DNA of 64,000 nt from Caldicellulosiruptor saccharolyticus DSM 8903 (lineage in GTDB: Bacteria > Bacillota > Thermoanaerobacteria > Caldicellulosiruptorales > Caldicellulosiruptoraceae): assembly GCF_000016545.1 (NCBI RefSeq), contig NC_009437.1, positions 2,906,276-2,970,275 of the forward strand, written 5' to 3'. Made by a program: the position numbers and the translations under genes. Below the pieces are notes generated by a model, which was not told the DNA's origin, made no database searches, and saw only the letters and a program-made list of their open reading frames with translations. Positions 30,850-38,773 of the stretch are shown here, piece after piece. Positions within the stretch are counted from its first letter, which is position 1; every line of letters starts with the position of its first letter.

Positions 30850-32241
30850 TTACAAGCCTAAATATGCCAAATACTTTTTAGTGTTATTTATCATCTCATC
30901 AAAAAGCTGCTCGGCTTTGTTCTGCGGTAGTCTTTCAACTGCAGGGTCATTCAAGAATGCTCTTTTTGCAAGGTTCAAATCCTTTTCTAAAGCAGCTTTA
31001 ACTATAAGTTCTTGATTGCTGATATGCCTTGTCATTATGCTTGCCAAATCTGAAGGCAGCTTTCCTGCATAGACAGGTCTGACGTCATCATGAGTAAATA
31101 CTGCATTTGTCTCAACTATAGCCCCCATCGGAAGGTTTGGTATTTGACCCATATTGGGTAAATTCACGTTTGTCACCAATGTATCCAAACCTAAAATAGC
31201 TTTCATCTGCATAACTCCTTCTTCTCCAGAAGGGTTCAATGGAACATCTTTTTGGTCAGATGCATATTCTTTACTAAGTTTAATCAACTCTTCTCTGTGT
31301 TTAATTCTCCATTCGACAGGTGTTAAGTTGAATTTCCATTTATAAACTGCCTCTTTGTCTGTAAGATAAATGTAAGGAACAAATTCAGCCAAGTGTCTAT
31401 CACCTGCTGCAGCAATAAGTCCAAAGCGTTTAAACAAATCAAACTTTACTCTATTTGCAGAAGCAAAATAATCTTTTTCCCACAATCCTTTTGTTTTTTC
31501 AAAACCTTCTTCATAATATTTGTTCACAAATTCTTTGTAAAGAGGGAATAAATCATAAGTTTTGTATGATGCTTTGTCAAACCACGTAAAATGATTTATA
31601 CCAAGAACATTTACCTTGATTTCTCTTCTTGAGATTTCTCTTTCTTCTCCTAAAAATTCTTTTACAACCTCTGTCAAAAGTTTCTGTGTACCAAAAACTT
31701 CATGACAGCAGCCAAAAGCTTTTATTTTAGGAAATACCTCATATAGAGCTTTTAAGCATATAGCCATTGGATTTGTGTAATTGATAACCCAAGCATCTGG
31801 ACAATTTCTCTTTATAGCTTCTGCAAATTCAACATACATAGGAACAGTCCTAAGTCCTCTGATAAGACCGCCTGGTCCTGTTGTGTCACCTACAGACTGG
31901 TATATACCATATTTTTCAGGGATATGGACATCCGAATACATCTCTTCAAATGTCCCAGGCAAAATCGAAATGATAACAAAATCTGCACCATATAAAGCTT
32001 CATCTAAGCTCTCTACAGCAACATATTTCCACTTCCCTACTACCTCAGGCTTGCTTGAAAGCTTATTACCTATTACTTCATTTGTCTTGGCAGCTTCAAA
32101 ATCAATGTCGTAAAGTCTCACAGTACCACTCAAATCCTTCTCTAAAGCTAAATCAGTCATCAATCTCCAAGCCCAGCCACGTGAACCCCCACCAATATAT
32201 GCTATATTGATTTGTTTCTGTTGTTCTGATGTGGTATTCAA
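30850..32241 (-). CDS. GH4-family glycosidase, LplD-like (probable alpha-galacturonidase)
   Basis: A 463-residue NAD- and metal-dependent glycosidase acting by redox elimination. The Rossmann motif IAYIGGGSRGW lies at about 12-22, the metal-binding Cys-His in GCCHEVFG (about 200), and GINHFTW near 240. The CHEV form of the metal motif has been associated with LplD-type alpha-galacturonidases rather than with alpha-glucosidases or alpha-galactosidases, so an acidic substrate is favoured. The start is a TTG at 32241, with AGGAGGG 7 bases upstream. It stands alone between the mobile cassette and tRNA-Trp, with its own promoter-like TATAAT (rc at 32280-32285) and terminator. Confidence 0.88.
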   Translation of the reverse strand: MNTTSEQQKQINIAYIGGGSRGWAWRLMTDLALEKDLSGTVRLYDIDFEAAKTNEVIGNKLSSKPEVVGKWKYVAVESLDEALYGADFVIISILPGTFEEMYSDVHIPEKYGIYQSVGDTTGPGGLIRGLRTVPMYVEFAEAIKRNCPDAWVINYTNPMAICLKALYEVFPKIKAFGCCHEVFGTQKLLTEVVKEFLGEEREISRREIKVNVLGINHFTWFDKASYKTYDLFPLYKEFVNKYYEEGFEKTKGLWEKDYFASANRVKFDLFKRFGLIAAAGDRHLAEFVPYIYLTDKEAVYKWKFNLTPVEWRIKHREELIKLSKEYASDQKDVPLNPSGEEGVMQMKAILGLDTLVTNVNLPNMGQIPNLPMGAIVETNAVFTHDDVRPVYAGKLPSDLASIMTRHISNQELIVKAALEKDLNLAKRAFLNDPAVERLPQNKAEQLFDEMINNTKKYLAYLGL

Positions 32242-32391
32242 TATTACTCCCTCCTATAATAATTGTGAATTTCAAATAAATTATATCACAAATCTCACTT
32301 AAAACCAAACCATTATTATCTTTAACTTTTATTTATTCCTATTATATCTGGTTTTTTCTTTGGCTTTTCAAAAGTGCATCCTAAAAAGATA

Positions 32392-32421
32392 TTGACAATT
32401 CTACATCTCTTCCCTTATAAT
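32392..32421 (+). promoter_or_regulatory. promoter of tRNA-Trp
   Basis: TTGACA (32392-32397) and TATAAT (32416-32421) are separated by 18 bases, and the predicted start lies about 5 bases upstream of the mature tRNA 5' end. Both hexamers match the sigma-A consensus perfectly. Confidence 0.8.
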
Positions 32422-32432
32422 AAGATAAGTGT

Positions 32433-32508
32433 AGGGGCGTAGCTCAATTGGTAGAGTAGCGGTCTCCAAAACCGTTGGCTGGGGGTTCGAGTCCCTCCGC
32501 CCCTGCCA
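32433..32508 (+). tRNA. tRNA-Trp (anticodon CCA)
   Basis: A 76-base cloverleaf. The acceptor stem AGGGGCG pairs with CGCCCCT, followed by G and an encoded CCA. The D-loop contains AATTGGTAGA, the anticodon stem GCGGT/ACCGT encloses CTCCAAA with anticodon CCA, and the T-loop is GTTCGAGTC. All stems pair. tRNA genes are frequent integration sites, and the accessory genes on both sides fit that. Confidence 0.96.
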
Positions 32509-32570
32509 TAAGTTCTCTTTTGCCTACTTTCTTAATTTTCATTGTCTTTTGCCTCTTTCAATTTTTGATT

Positions 32571-32785
32571 TATAATTAACCCCGAAAGGGGTGCCCTTTT
32601 GGAGGGCAGTCCATTGTATTTGCAATGGACTTGTGATATAATCACTATATAGTCTGGAGTTACACCTTGAGTTATACCAACTTCTGTGAGTCTGGCAGTG
32701 ATTTTAGTGGGGTGGGAGAAAGGTTTTCTCCTTTCTCCCTTTTAAATACCCCAATATGCGAACGCATTTTTGCCAAACTCACAGC
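32571..32785 (+). ncRNA. unassigned, highly structured RNA candidate
   Basis: No protein is encoded here, but nearly every base can pair. Hairpins in order: ACCCC-GAAA-GGGGT (32579-32592, GNRA loop); GCCC/GGGC (32593-32607); GTCCATTG/CAATGGAC (32609-32630); GTGAT/ATCAC (32633-32645). A long helix, 32684-32697 with 32771-32784, pairs 13 of 14 positions. It encloses GGGGT/ACCCC (32709-32713 with 32748-32752), a perfect 10-bp stem GGGAGAAAGG/CCTTTCTCCC, and ATGC-GAAC-GCAT (32756-32767). TATAAT at 32571-32576 could be its promoter; read-through from the tRNA is also possible. It does not match RNase P RNA, tmRNA, SRP RNA or 6S RNA as I know them; the family is unknown. Confidence 0.6.
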
Positions 32786-32906
32786 TTCTTGACATACCCC
32801 CCTTCAAAAAATTTGACATTCTTTATAAACATCTAAAAAGTATATTTCTGGCAATAGATTTGATTATATTTTATCACAACCAAATGGATGTTTCAACAGG
32901 GAATTA

Positions 32907-33011
32907 CTAAAATTCTGAATCATCTTCACCTTTCAAAATTGCCGTGATTTTGAACAGTGCCAAAGGAATATACCATATGAGAAACACAACAACCAATGGA
33001 TGCTTCAGCAT
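32907..33011 (-). CDS. 34-residue single-pass membrane peptide
   Basis: A very small gene with a good ribosome site (AAAGGAG, 9 bases before ATG at 33011). The product starts MLKHPLVVVFLIWYIPLALF and ends in an acidic tail (GEDDSEF), so one membrane helix with a charged C-terminus. No family was recognised. A perfect hairpin lies just upstream (33041-33066) and repeat copies flank it on both sides. A longer in-frame version starting at 33089 would have to be translated through that hairpin and is less likely. It could be a regulatory membrane peptide or a toxin-like peptide. Confidence 0.5.
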   Translation of the reverse strand: MLKHPLVVVFLIWYIPLALFKITAILKGEDDSEF

Positions 33012-33040
33012 GTTTGCTTTCTCCTTTTGCGGTTTACAAA

Positions 33041-33066
33041 AAAAGGCAGGTAACAACCTGCCTTTT
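33041..33066. terminator. perfect bidirectional hairpin terminator
   Basis: AAAAGGCAGGT (33041-33051) pairs perfectly with ACCTGCCTTTT (33056-33066) around a 4-base loop, with T-runs on both strands. It may end transcription from the zinc-ribbon gene on the minus strand. It could also act as an attenuator for the small membrane peptide, whose ribosome site starts about 20 bases downstream. Confidence 0.75.
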
Positions 33067-33291
33067 CCCCTCTTCAAAAAATTTGACACTCTGTATTAAC
33101 ACCTAAAAGATACATTTATGCCAATTGATTCTGAATATATTATACCACTGTTGTTTGAAATTGCAATAACAAAAAATTTGACATTCTATATAAACACCTA
33201 AAATATACACTAATGGGAAGAAGTATAATTTGATTTTAGCACACCAATTTTGAATGTACAACCCTTGAATTTAGCTTTATACTATTCTTTT

Positions 33292-33561
33292 TTAGTGGCT
33301 AACTTTTGAACATTCTTTGCATAGAGGGTATTCACCAACAACATCGTCTTTTTTCTGAAGACACATATAGCAGATTTTTAATTTCTCGCCCAAACCATAC
33401 AGTATCTCATGTGGATTTGTATCATATCTATTTTCTGTGAAATTGCAGAGCCACCTAACAAACTCTAAAGTTTTGTCTTCTCCCAGTAGTGCAAACGCCC
33501 CAAGTTCATCAAGCTTGCGTAAAACATAGTTAAGCATATAACTGCCACTGTGATTTGACAT
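33292..33561 (-). CDS. small zinc-ribbon-like protein, function unknown
   Basis: An 89-residue protein with a helical N-terminal half (NYVLRKLDELGAFALLG) and a C-terminal knuckle with CYMC near residue 67 and CKEC near 82, spaced as a zinc ribbon. No known family was identified. GGGGAGGGGG immediately precedes the ATG. It lies between two hairpins in the accessory region. A DNA- or RNA-binding role is possible from the zinc ribbon only. Confidence 0.6.
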   Translation of the reverse strand: MSNHSGSYMLNYVLRKLDELGAFALLGEDKTLEFVRWLCNFTENRYDTNPHEILYGLGEKLKICYMCLQKKDDVVGEYPLCKECSKVSH

Positions 33562-33593
33562 TAATCCCCCTCCCCTTTGTTTTAAAAAAATAT

Positions 33594-33617
33594 AAGGCAG
33601 ATATTGTTATCTGCCTT
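33594..33617 (-). terminator. hairpin terminator after the Rpn-like remnant
   Basis: TAAGGCAGATA pairs with TATCTGCCTTTA around a 4-base loop; on the minus strand it is followed by ATATTTTTTTAAAA. It sits 19 bases beyond the stop of the Rpn-like fragment. Confidence 0.75.
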
Positions 33618-33635
33618 TATAATCTAAAGAGAACC

Positions 33636-34109
33636 TCAGTTAATCAACTCTTTTCTCAGTTCTTTTACCTTTTCTATGTCTAATTCTGTAAGCTCTGCAA
33701 TGTCTTCATCGCTAAAACCTCTTTGAATTAGCTTCTTGGCTACCTCGATTTTTCCTTCAATTTTTCCTTCAATTCTTCCTTCAATTCTTCCCTCATTGAA
33801 TTTTTTCATCTGTGCTTCGTCCAGTAGTTTTGCAACATTAGATACAAACTCACCCATTTTCCTACTCCCCCCTTGTTTAACTCTTTGTGCAAGTTCGTCG
33901 TACTTTCCTTTGTCTTCCTTCGCAAGCCTTGGGCGAATTACATTCCCTGCCCATATTAAGAATCTTTCTGCGTTGTTTTTACTTAATTTCTCAAGCTTCG
34001 GTTCAATCTCTTTCAGTCTTTTTATAAGCTCTTTTGCGTCGTCCCTTACCTGTTCAAGGTAGAATATTGCTGGACTTAAGACATCCTCTTCCTCTAGAAA
34101 ATATTGCTT
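33636..34109 (-). pseudogene. Rpn/PD-(D/E)XK transposase-like protein, C-terminal remnant
   Basis: The open frame continues well upstream of the ATG at 33857. It reads EEEDVLSPAIFYLEQVRDDA, KNNAERFLIWAGNVIRPRLA and DELAQRVKQGG before the C-terminal part, and then ends at a TAA at 34110-34112 without a start. The tail carries in-frame tandem GRIEG/GKIEG repeats, a hallmark of the Rpn (recombination-promoting nuclease) group, followed by a small helical hairpin (KKLIQRGFSDEDIAELTEL). The N-terminal nuclease domain is absent, so this is the 3' remnant of a mobile-type nuclease gene. A 73-residue peptide could still be made from 33857. Confidence 0.7.
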
Positions 34110-34675
34110 TTATAATAGATGGTCCTCTTGCAATTTATGGTCAGCCTGCTAAACTTCATGCATATATACTTCGATATTTACATCAGCTTAGAGACAAAGG
34201 ATTTATATATTTCGGTGTAATCAAAAGTGGAAGACTAAAAGACCATTTTACTATTTTAGAAGAAAGACTGAAACAACAGGGTATTAATATTCCTTATAAT
34301 TCTTTTATGCTTGTAAATGATGAGTATCGCTTTAAATATATTCAAAGGCGCCCAAAACAAAATAAATATTTTGGAATAGAAGTTCTTTATGGACAAGATT
34401 TTCTTTTTTACTCGGACAAGGGTAAAAAATATGTTATTTCACTTCCATATCCAGTACCAGAAAAAAATGAATCAGCTTTTGAAAAATATATCTTTAACCA
34501 TAATACTTACGGTACATTACCAATTGTATTAGATTTACTCAATAGAATTAGTATTGACCTTTACGAAGATGCGGTTTTACCAATTGCTTTAGCACATAAA
34601 TTTGCCTCTATAAGCCTTAATCCTGGTATTAAAATCTTAGAAATATTTACTAAAAATTATATCCAACAACAATGA
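34085..34675 (+). pseudogene. NurA-like nuclease, 5'-truncated
   Basis: About 195 codons resembling the C-terminal two-thirds of a NurA-type nuclease. IAFIIDGPLAIYGQPA carries a conserved Asp, GVIKSGRLKDHF and LVNDEYRFKYI follow, and the end is PIALAHKFASISLNPG. NurA normally works with the HerA translocase in DNA end resection; no herA is nearby. The formal ATG at 34034 lies inside the antisense of the Rpn-like remnant, so the real N-terminus is missing and the gene was joined to the Rpn remnant around 34090-34100. Family assignment is from motif memory only. Confidence 0.55.
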
Positions 34676-34676
34676 T

Positions 34677-35534
34677 TTAAAAAATAATATTTTCCGTCCC
34701 TTCAATTCTAGAAGGGACTATTATTTTGTTGTAAAACATTATTTCTTTTTTCCTCTTAATAGTTCCCGCAGTATAAATTACATCGATGAGTAAATAAGGT
34801 ATTCTTTCAGAATAAAACTCCATAACCTCAGTTGCCAAATCATACGTCATTAACCAAGGAATATTTACCATATTGGATAAAATAAATTGGGCTAAATAAG
34901 CATGATCTTCTTTTTTGTAAAAATTAGTATAAAGTTCGCTACCTTTCTGATAATATGGTGGATCTAAAAAAACAAAAATTTTTTCTTTCCTATTTATAAT
35001 TTTATTCAAAAAATCAACAGCATCTAAATTATATATTTCTATTTTATCCCTCATTGCAGATATGTTCTTAATAATCTTAATAATTCGTTCTTTGTTAAAA
35101 CGGCAATCAATTTTGTATTTTCCGGTTTGAAGATATCCACCTATCGGTCCAGCGTTTAGTATACCTGAGCGATTTGTTCTATTTAAAAAAAGCGTAGAAA
35201 AACCTAATTCTAGCACATCAGTTGGTTCTTTAAATTTCCTTTTTATTTCTTTATAAGTTTCAATCGTTATCGGCGTATTTTCTATCATTTTACATAATTC
35301 TTCTGGATAATTCAAAATACTAAACCACAAAGCATATATGGACGGATCAATATCATTTAAGATTATCATATCTACTTTCTTATTGAATAACAATGCTAAT
35401 GCTAAACCGGCACCGCCCGCATACGCTTCAACATAACTATAGTTATTTAATGAATTAAAATCAATTATTTCAGCAACAAAGCGATATAAAAAACTTTTCC
35501 CACCTGGATATCGTAAAGGAGAATAAGATCTCAT
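34677..35534 (-). CDS. Dam-type DNA adenine-N6 methyltransferase (D12 class)
   Basis: A 285-residue alpha-class methyltransferase. The order is typical: YPGGKSFL at residues 8-15, the SAM-binding motif EAYAGGAGLA near 36, and the catalytic DPPY (FVFLDPPYYQKGSE) near 190. Members of this class methylate GATC or related sites. It is convergent with the NurA-like remnant and lies just upstream of the AlwI-type restriction system, whose likely target contains GATC, so it may add another layer of protection or act alone. It could also recognise a different sequence. Confidence 0.87.
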   Translation of the reverse strand: MRSYSPLRYPGGKSFLYRFVAEIIDFNSLNNYSYVEAYAGGAGLALALLFNKKVDMIILNDIDPSIYALWFSILNYPEELCKMIENTPITIETYKEIKRKFKEPTDVLELGFSTLFLNRTNRSGILNAGPIGGYLQTGKYKIDCRFNKERIIKIIKNISAMRDKIEIYNLDAVDFLNKIINRKEKIFVFLDPPYYQKGSELYTNFYKKEDHAYLAQFILSNMVNIPWLMTYDLATEVMEFYSERIPYLLIDVIYTAGTIKRKKEIMFYNKIIVPSRIEGTENIIF

Positions 35535-36060
35535 TCATACCTCCCTCCTCATTTTCATCAAAATAAAAAACCTAATTCTTTATAATACTATCTTTAATTA
35601 TAAACTTTAATTATAAAACAATCATTATAAGAAAAATAGCCGAGCTTGTAAAATTAAAGAATAGTTTGAATTTTATCTCATTCTTATTTAAAATGAAGTC
35701 TAAAGAATTAAATCTTTATCAAAATAAAATAAGAAGATATTGAAGACAATACCCTTTCAACCATGGTATGATATTAAACTATGGAAGAAAAACGCATATA
35801 TTAGGATATTTAAAGCTAAAACTCACAATTAATAATATCACAAAGAAAAAGAAATTTAAACACTCTAGTCAGCTTTATTTTCGGGTGTTAAAGATATTTT
35901 TGTGGCTTGCAGTAAAAAACTGGTAAATTATAATTTACAAAAAACCAAAAAGCTTATATTCTAATCAGAGGGGGATTTTACACAAAAATTTGGACTTGAC
36001 CAACAGTGAAATTATTTTGAAGCCAGATAATAGGTTTTTGACATTAATTTAAAACTGTAT
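35535..36060. other. gene-free, AT-rich spacer
   Basis: Extremely AT-rich with stops in all frames. A short patch on the plus strand near 35868-36010 reads FSGVKDIFVACSKKLVNY in one frame and could be a relic of a coding sequence, but it is too short to assign. I see no other convincing feature before the promoter at 36067. Confidence 0.5.
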
Positions 36061-36066
36061 TTGGGA

Positions 36067-36096
36067 TTGCAAACATACAATTTTTTATAGTATGAT
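36067..36096 (+). promoter_or_regulatory. promoter of the restriction-modification operon
   Basis: TTGCAA (36067-36072) and TATGAT (36091-36096) with an 18-base spacer lie about 65 bases upstream of the endonuclease ATG. The leader between them contains GATCC at 36127-36131, the complement of the GGATC sequence recognised by AlwI-type enzymes. Confidence 0.6.
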
Positions 36097-36160
36097 ATAA
36101 CTTAAAGAACATCTTTCGTGATGATAGATCCAGCCACAACGGTTAGGAGAAGAGATAAAA

Positions 36161-37945
36161 ATGCGAAAGCCTTGGTCTATTTCCACAACTGTTAGAAACC
36201 CCGAAAGATTAAGAGGATTTTTGCAAGTGTTATCTGAGTTTGAAGGAATGAATTTTGATGAGAATGTTCAAATTCAATATCAGATACGATTAATACAATA
36301 CAAACTCTACAGACCTATGAATTTACCTGAAGATATAAAACGTGAGTTTGATGACCTCGCAATTAAAAAAATAGATTACAAAAAAGCTAAGAAGATTTTT
36401 GATTTACAAAAATATAAAGATCCTTCTATGCGTGGTCGGCAGTCTGTAAATCCCTTGAACAAATTAGGATTTGCAATTGCCAAAAAAAGCTTAGGCAAGA
36501 TTAGAATAACTGAGTTGGGAAGAAAATTTTTAGATGAAAATAATGATGTCTCCGAGATACTTTTCAAAAGTCTTCTTAAATTACAGTACCCAAATCCTTT
36601 TAGTAGCGATTTTAGAAGCAGAGATGGCTTTGATATCATTCCTTTTATAGTAACTTTGAAGTTTTTCTATTTGTTAGAAAAACAAACGCAAATAGATGAA
36701 ATTTCAAAAAGAGAATTTTGTTTATTCATTCCAACCCTCATTAACTATAAAGAAATAGAAAATCAAATCAATCAGTTACTTGATTATAGAAGATCAAAAA
36801 ATAAGAGAGATTTTGAAGTACAATTCGTCTCTAAGTTTCTTGGTTCAACTAAAAATATTGAGACCAAAATCAACAATTTGTTTGACTATGGAGACAACAT
36901 TTTACGATTTTTTCTTCTTACAAAATATTTTACCGCTAAAAAAAGTGAATTTGGACAAGTTGCCAGTGTAAAACTTTCACAAGATAGAAAAAAGGAAATC
37001 GAAGAATTACTAAATATGTTTGAAGGAAAAGCAATAAGCTTTTCTAATTTAGATGACTACATCGAATATATGACTGATATCACAAAGCCTGAATTGCCGT
37101 GGGAAAAAAATAAGAATAAACTTATTGAGATGGCAGAAAGTATCCGGAAAGATATTTCACAACAAATAGAAAGCAGTAAAATTGCAATAAATGAATACTC
37201 TAAAATGGTTTTAGGAAAAAACTTATTTGAGTTATCTGAAGAAGAATTGAAAAACCATATCAATGAACTGAGGAAGATAAAATCCAAAATTAACGAAGCT
37301 AAAAAGGCTCATATCTTAAAATATAACTTTGCTAAATTAGACGAACATATTAAAATACTAAGGAATAAAGAATATTGGAAGGAATTAGAACCAGCCGACT
37401 TAGAACAAATAATATTCGAGCTATTGTTAATTATTGATAGTGCAGAAAAAATTGAATCAAATGCTATTAAAGATGATGAAGGAAATTTTATAAATTTTGC
37501 ACCAGCTAAAAAACCTGATATTGAATTTTTCTTCAAGGAATTTGCTGGGATTTGTGAAGTAACACTAAACAAAACTCAATATCAATGGATTCAAGAGGGA
37601 TATCCTGTATTAGATCACGTGGCAAAATTTATGAATCAATACCCTAATTATACTAATTTTGTAAATATTTTTGTTGCTCCAAAAATACATGATAATACCT
37701 ATTATAATTTTTTCATTGCTTTAAAATACGGATTTAAGAGTAAGAAAATCAAAATTCTCCCTTTAAATTTTGAACAGTTTACTATGTTCACAAAAGTGCT
37801 TCAAAGCCATTTTGAAAAGTTCAATGGTTTAAATTCAAACTTAATTTTGACCTTTTGTAATGATATATTTTACTCAATGGAAAATTTAGATGACCACTCA
37901 ATGATATGTAGTTTAATTGACAATAAGCTTTATAGTCTATTTTAG
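36161..37945 (+). CDS. AlwI-family type IIS restriction endonuclease
   Basis: A 594-residue endonuclease of the AlwI group. The N-terminus (KPWSISTTVRNPERLRGFL) is a recognisable family signature, and the region near residues 458-475 (PDIEFFFKEFAGICEVTL) fits a D...ExT metal-binding core. Enzymes of this family recognise short asymmetric sequences such as GGATC and cut outside them. GTTAGGAGAAG precedes the ATG. The two methyltransferase genes follow within 16 bases and then overlap, so the three form one operon. Specificity is inferred from family and from the two-methylase arrangement, not seen directly. Confidence 0.85.
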   Translation: MRKPWSISTTVRNPERLRGFLQVLSEFEGMNFDENVQIQYQIRLIQYKLYRPMNLPEDIKREFDDLAIKKIDYKKAKKIFDLQKYKDPSMRGRQSVNPLNKLGFAIAKKSLGKIRITELGRKFLDENNDVSEILFKSLLKLQYPNPFSSDFRSRDGFDIIPFIVTLKFFYLLEKQTQIDEISKREFCLFIPTLINYKEIENQINQLLDYRRSKNKRDFEVQFVSKFLGSTKNIETKINNLFDYGDNILRFFLLTKYFTAKKSEFGQVASVKLSQDRKKEIEELLNMFEGKAISFSNLDDYIEYMTDITKPELPWEKNKNKLIEMAESIRKDISQQIESSKIAINEYSKMVLGKNLFELSEEELKNHINELRKIKSKINEAKKAHILKYNFAKLDEHIKILRNKEYWKELEPADLEQIIFELLLIIDSAEKIESNAIKDDEGNFINFAPAKKPDIEFFFKEFAGICEVTLNKTQYQWIQEGYPVLDHVAKFMNQYPNYTNFVNIFVAPKIHDNTYYNFFIALKYGFKSKKIKILPLNFEQFTMFTKVLQSHFEKFNGLNSNLILTFCNDIFYSMENLDDHSMICSLIDNKLYSLF

Positions 37946-37960
37946 GAAGGTGACCCAAAT

Positions 37961-38773
37961 TTGATTTACAATACAATTTTACATGGTGATTGTGTAACGA
38001 TTATGAAAGAACATATTCCATCGGAAAGCATAGATTTAATTTATGCTGACCCACCTTACAATTTGTCAGGCAGAGATCTTATACTAAAAAATAATAAGAC
38101 TGGTGGTCCATTTTATAAAATGAATGAAGAATGGGACAGCTGGGATTATGACAAATACTGTGAATTCACTTATAATTGGCTTTTAGCCTCATATTCTGTC
38201 TTGAAAAGTAATGGTAGTTTGTATATTTCTTGTACTTACCATAACATTGGAGAAGTTATATTTTTAGCAAAAAAGATAGGCTTTAAATTAAATAATATAT
38301 TGACATGGGTTAAGACAAATGCTATGCCAAATATTACTAAACGTACATTTAAACACACAACAGAATTTGTTTGTTGGTTTGTTAAAGGCCCTGGATGGAA
38401 ATTTCACTATAATGAAATTAAAATGCTTAATCCAAGAAAAACAAAAGATGGCTCTATTAAGCAAATGGATGACTTTTTTGATTTTTTTGAAATGCCTCTT
38501 GTTCAAGGAAAAGAAAGAATTAAGTCAGACAATGGCAGAGCTGCACATCCAAATCAAAAACCTGAAAAATTGTTGGAAATAATAATTACCGCTTCAAGTG
38601 ATGAAGGAGATATAGTATTAGATCCTTTTTTTGGAACAGGAACGACTGGTGTTGTTGCTGAGCGTATGAATAGAAAATGGATTGGAATTGAAATAAATGA
38701 AACCTACATTAAAATTGCTAAAAAGAGAATTGAAGAGGAGAGAAGAAAAAATGTGCAAAGTACATTTATTTAA
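37961..38773 (+). CDS. beta-class DNA methyltransferase of the AlwI-type system, first copy
   Basis: A 270-residue methyltransferase starting at a TTG with AGGAAGGTGA 7 bases upstream. The catalytic motif ADPPYNLSG is near residue 30 and the SAM-binding motif LDPFFGTGTTG near residue 225, an order that defines the beta class of N6-adenine or N4-cytosine methylases. A variable target-recognition part lies between. An asymmetric recognition sequence needs one enzyme per strand, which explains the second gene directly behind it. The 3' end overlaps that gene by 23 bases. Confidence 0.9.
   Translation: MIYNTILHGDCVTIMKEHIPSESIDLIYADPPYNLSGRDLILKNNKTGGPFYKMNEEWDSWDYDKYCEFTYNWLLASYSVLKSNGSLYISCTYHNIGEVIFLAKKIGFKLNNILTWVKTNAMPNITKRTFKHTTEFVCWFVKGPGWKFHYNEIKMLNPRKTKDGSIKQMDDFFDFFEMPLVQGKERIKSDNGRAAHPNQKPEKLLEIIITASSDEGDIVLDPFFGTGTTGVVAERMNRKWIGIEINETYIKIAKKRIEEERRKNVQSTFI

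Larger units (their letters stand above)
32797..33250. repeat. three copies of an approx. 80-bp dispersed repeat
   Basis: Copies at about 32797-32880, 33067-33150 and 33168-33250, all in the same orientation. Shared core: AAAAAATTTGACATTCT, then TATAAACACCTAAAA, followed by a CAAT.GATT segment and a TATATTTTA-like end. Copies differ at scattered positions, so they are old or under constraint rather than freshly duplicated. Each contains a consensus -35 hexamer TTGACA but no convincing -10 at normal spacing. The first two copies are preceded by CCCC.TTC. Function unknown. Confidence 0.7.

Noticed and set aside
32881..32905. GTTTCAACAGGGAATTACTAA looked like the start of a CRISPR repeat
   Set aside because: It occurs once, no spacing pattern follows, and no cas gene is in the window.
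32811..33215. TTGACA in each of the three repeats taken as promoters
   Set aside because: No matching -10 hexamer at 16-18 bases in any copy.
34034..34084. Formal N-terminus MRRPLPVQGRILLD of the NurA-like frame
   Set aside because: It is the reverse complement of the Rpn-like coding sequence, so it is not an original part of the NurA-like protein.
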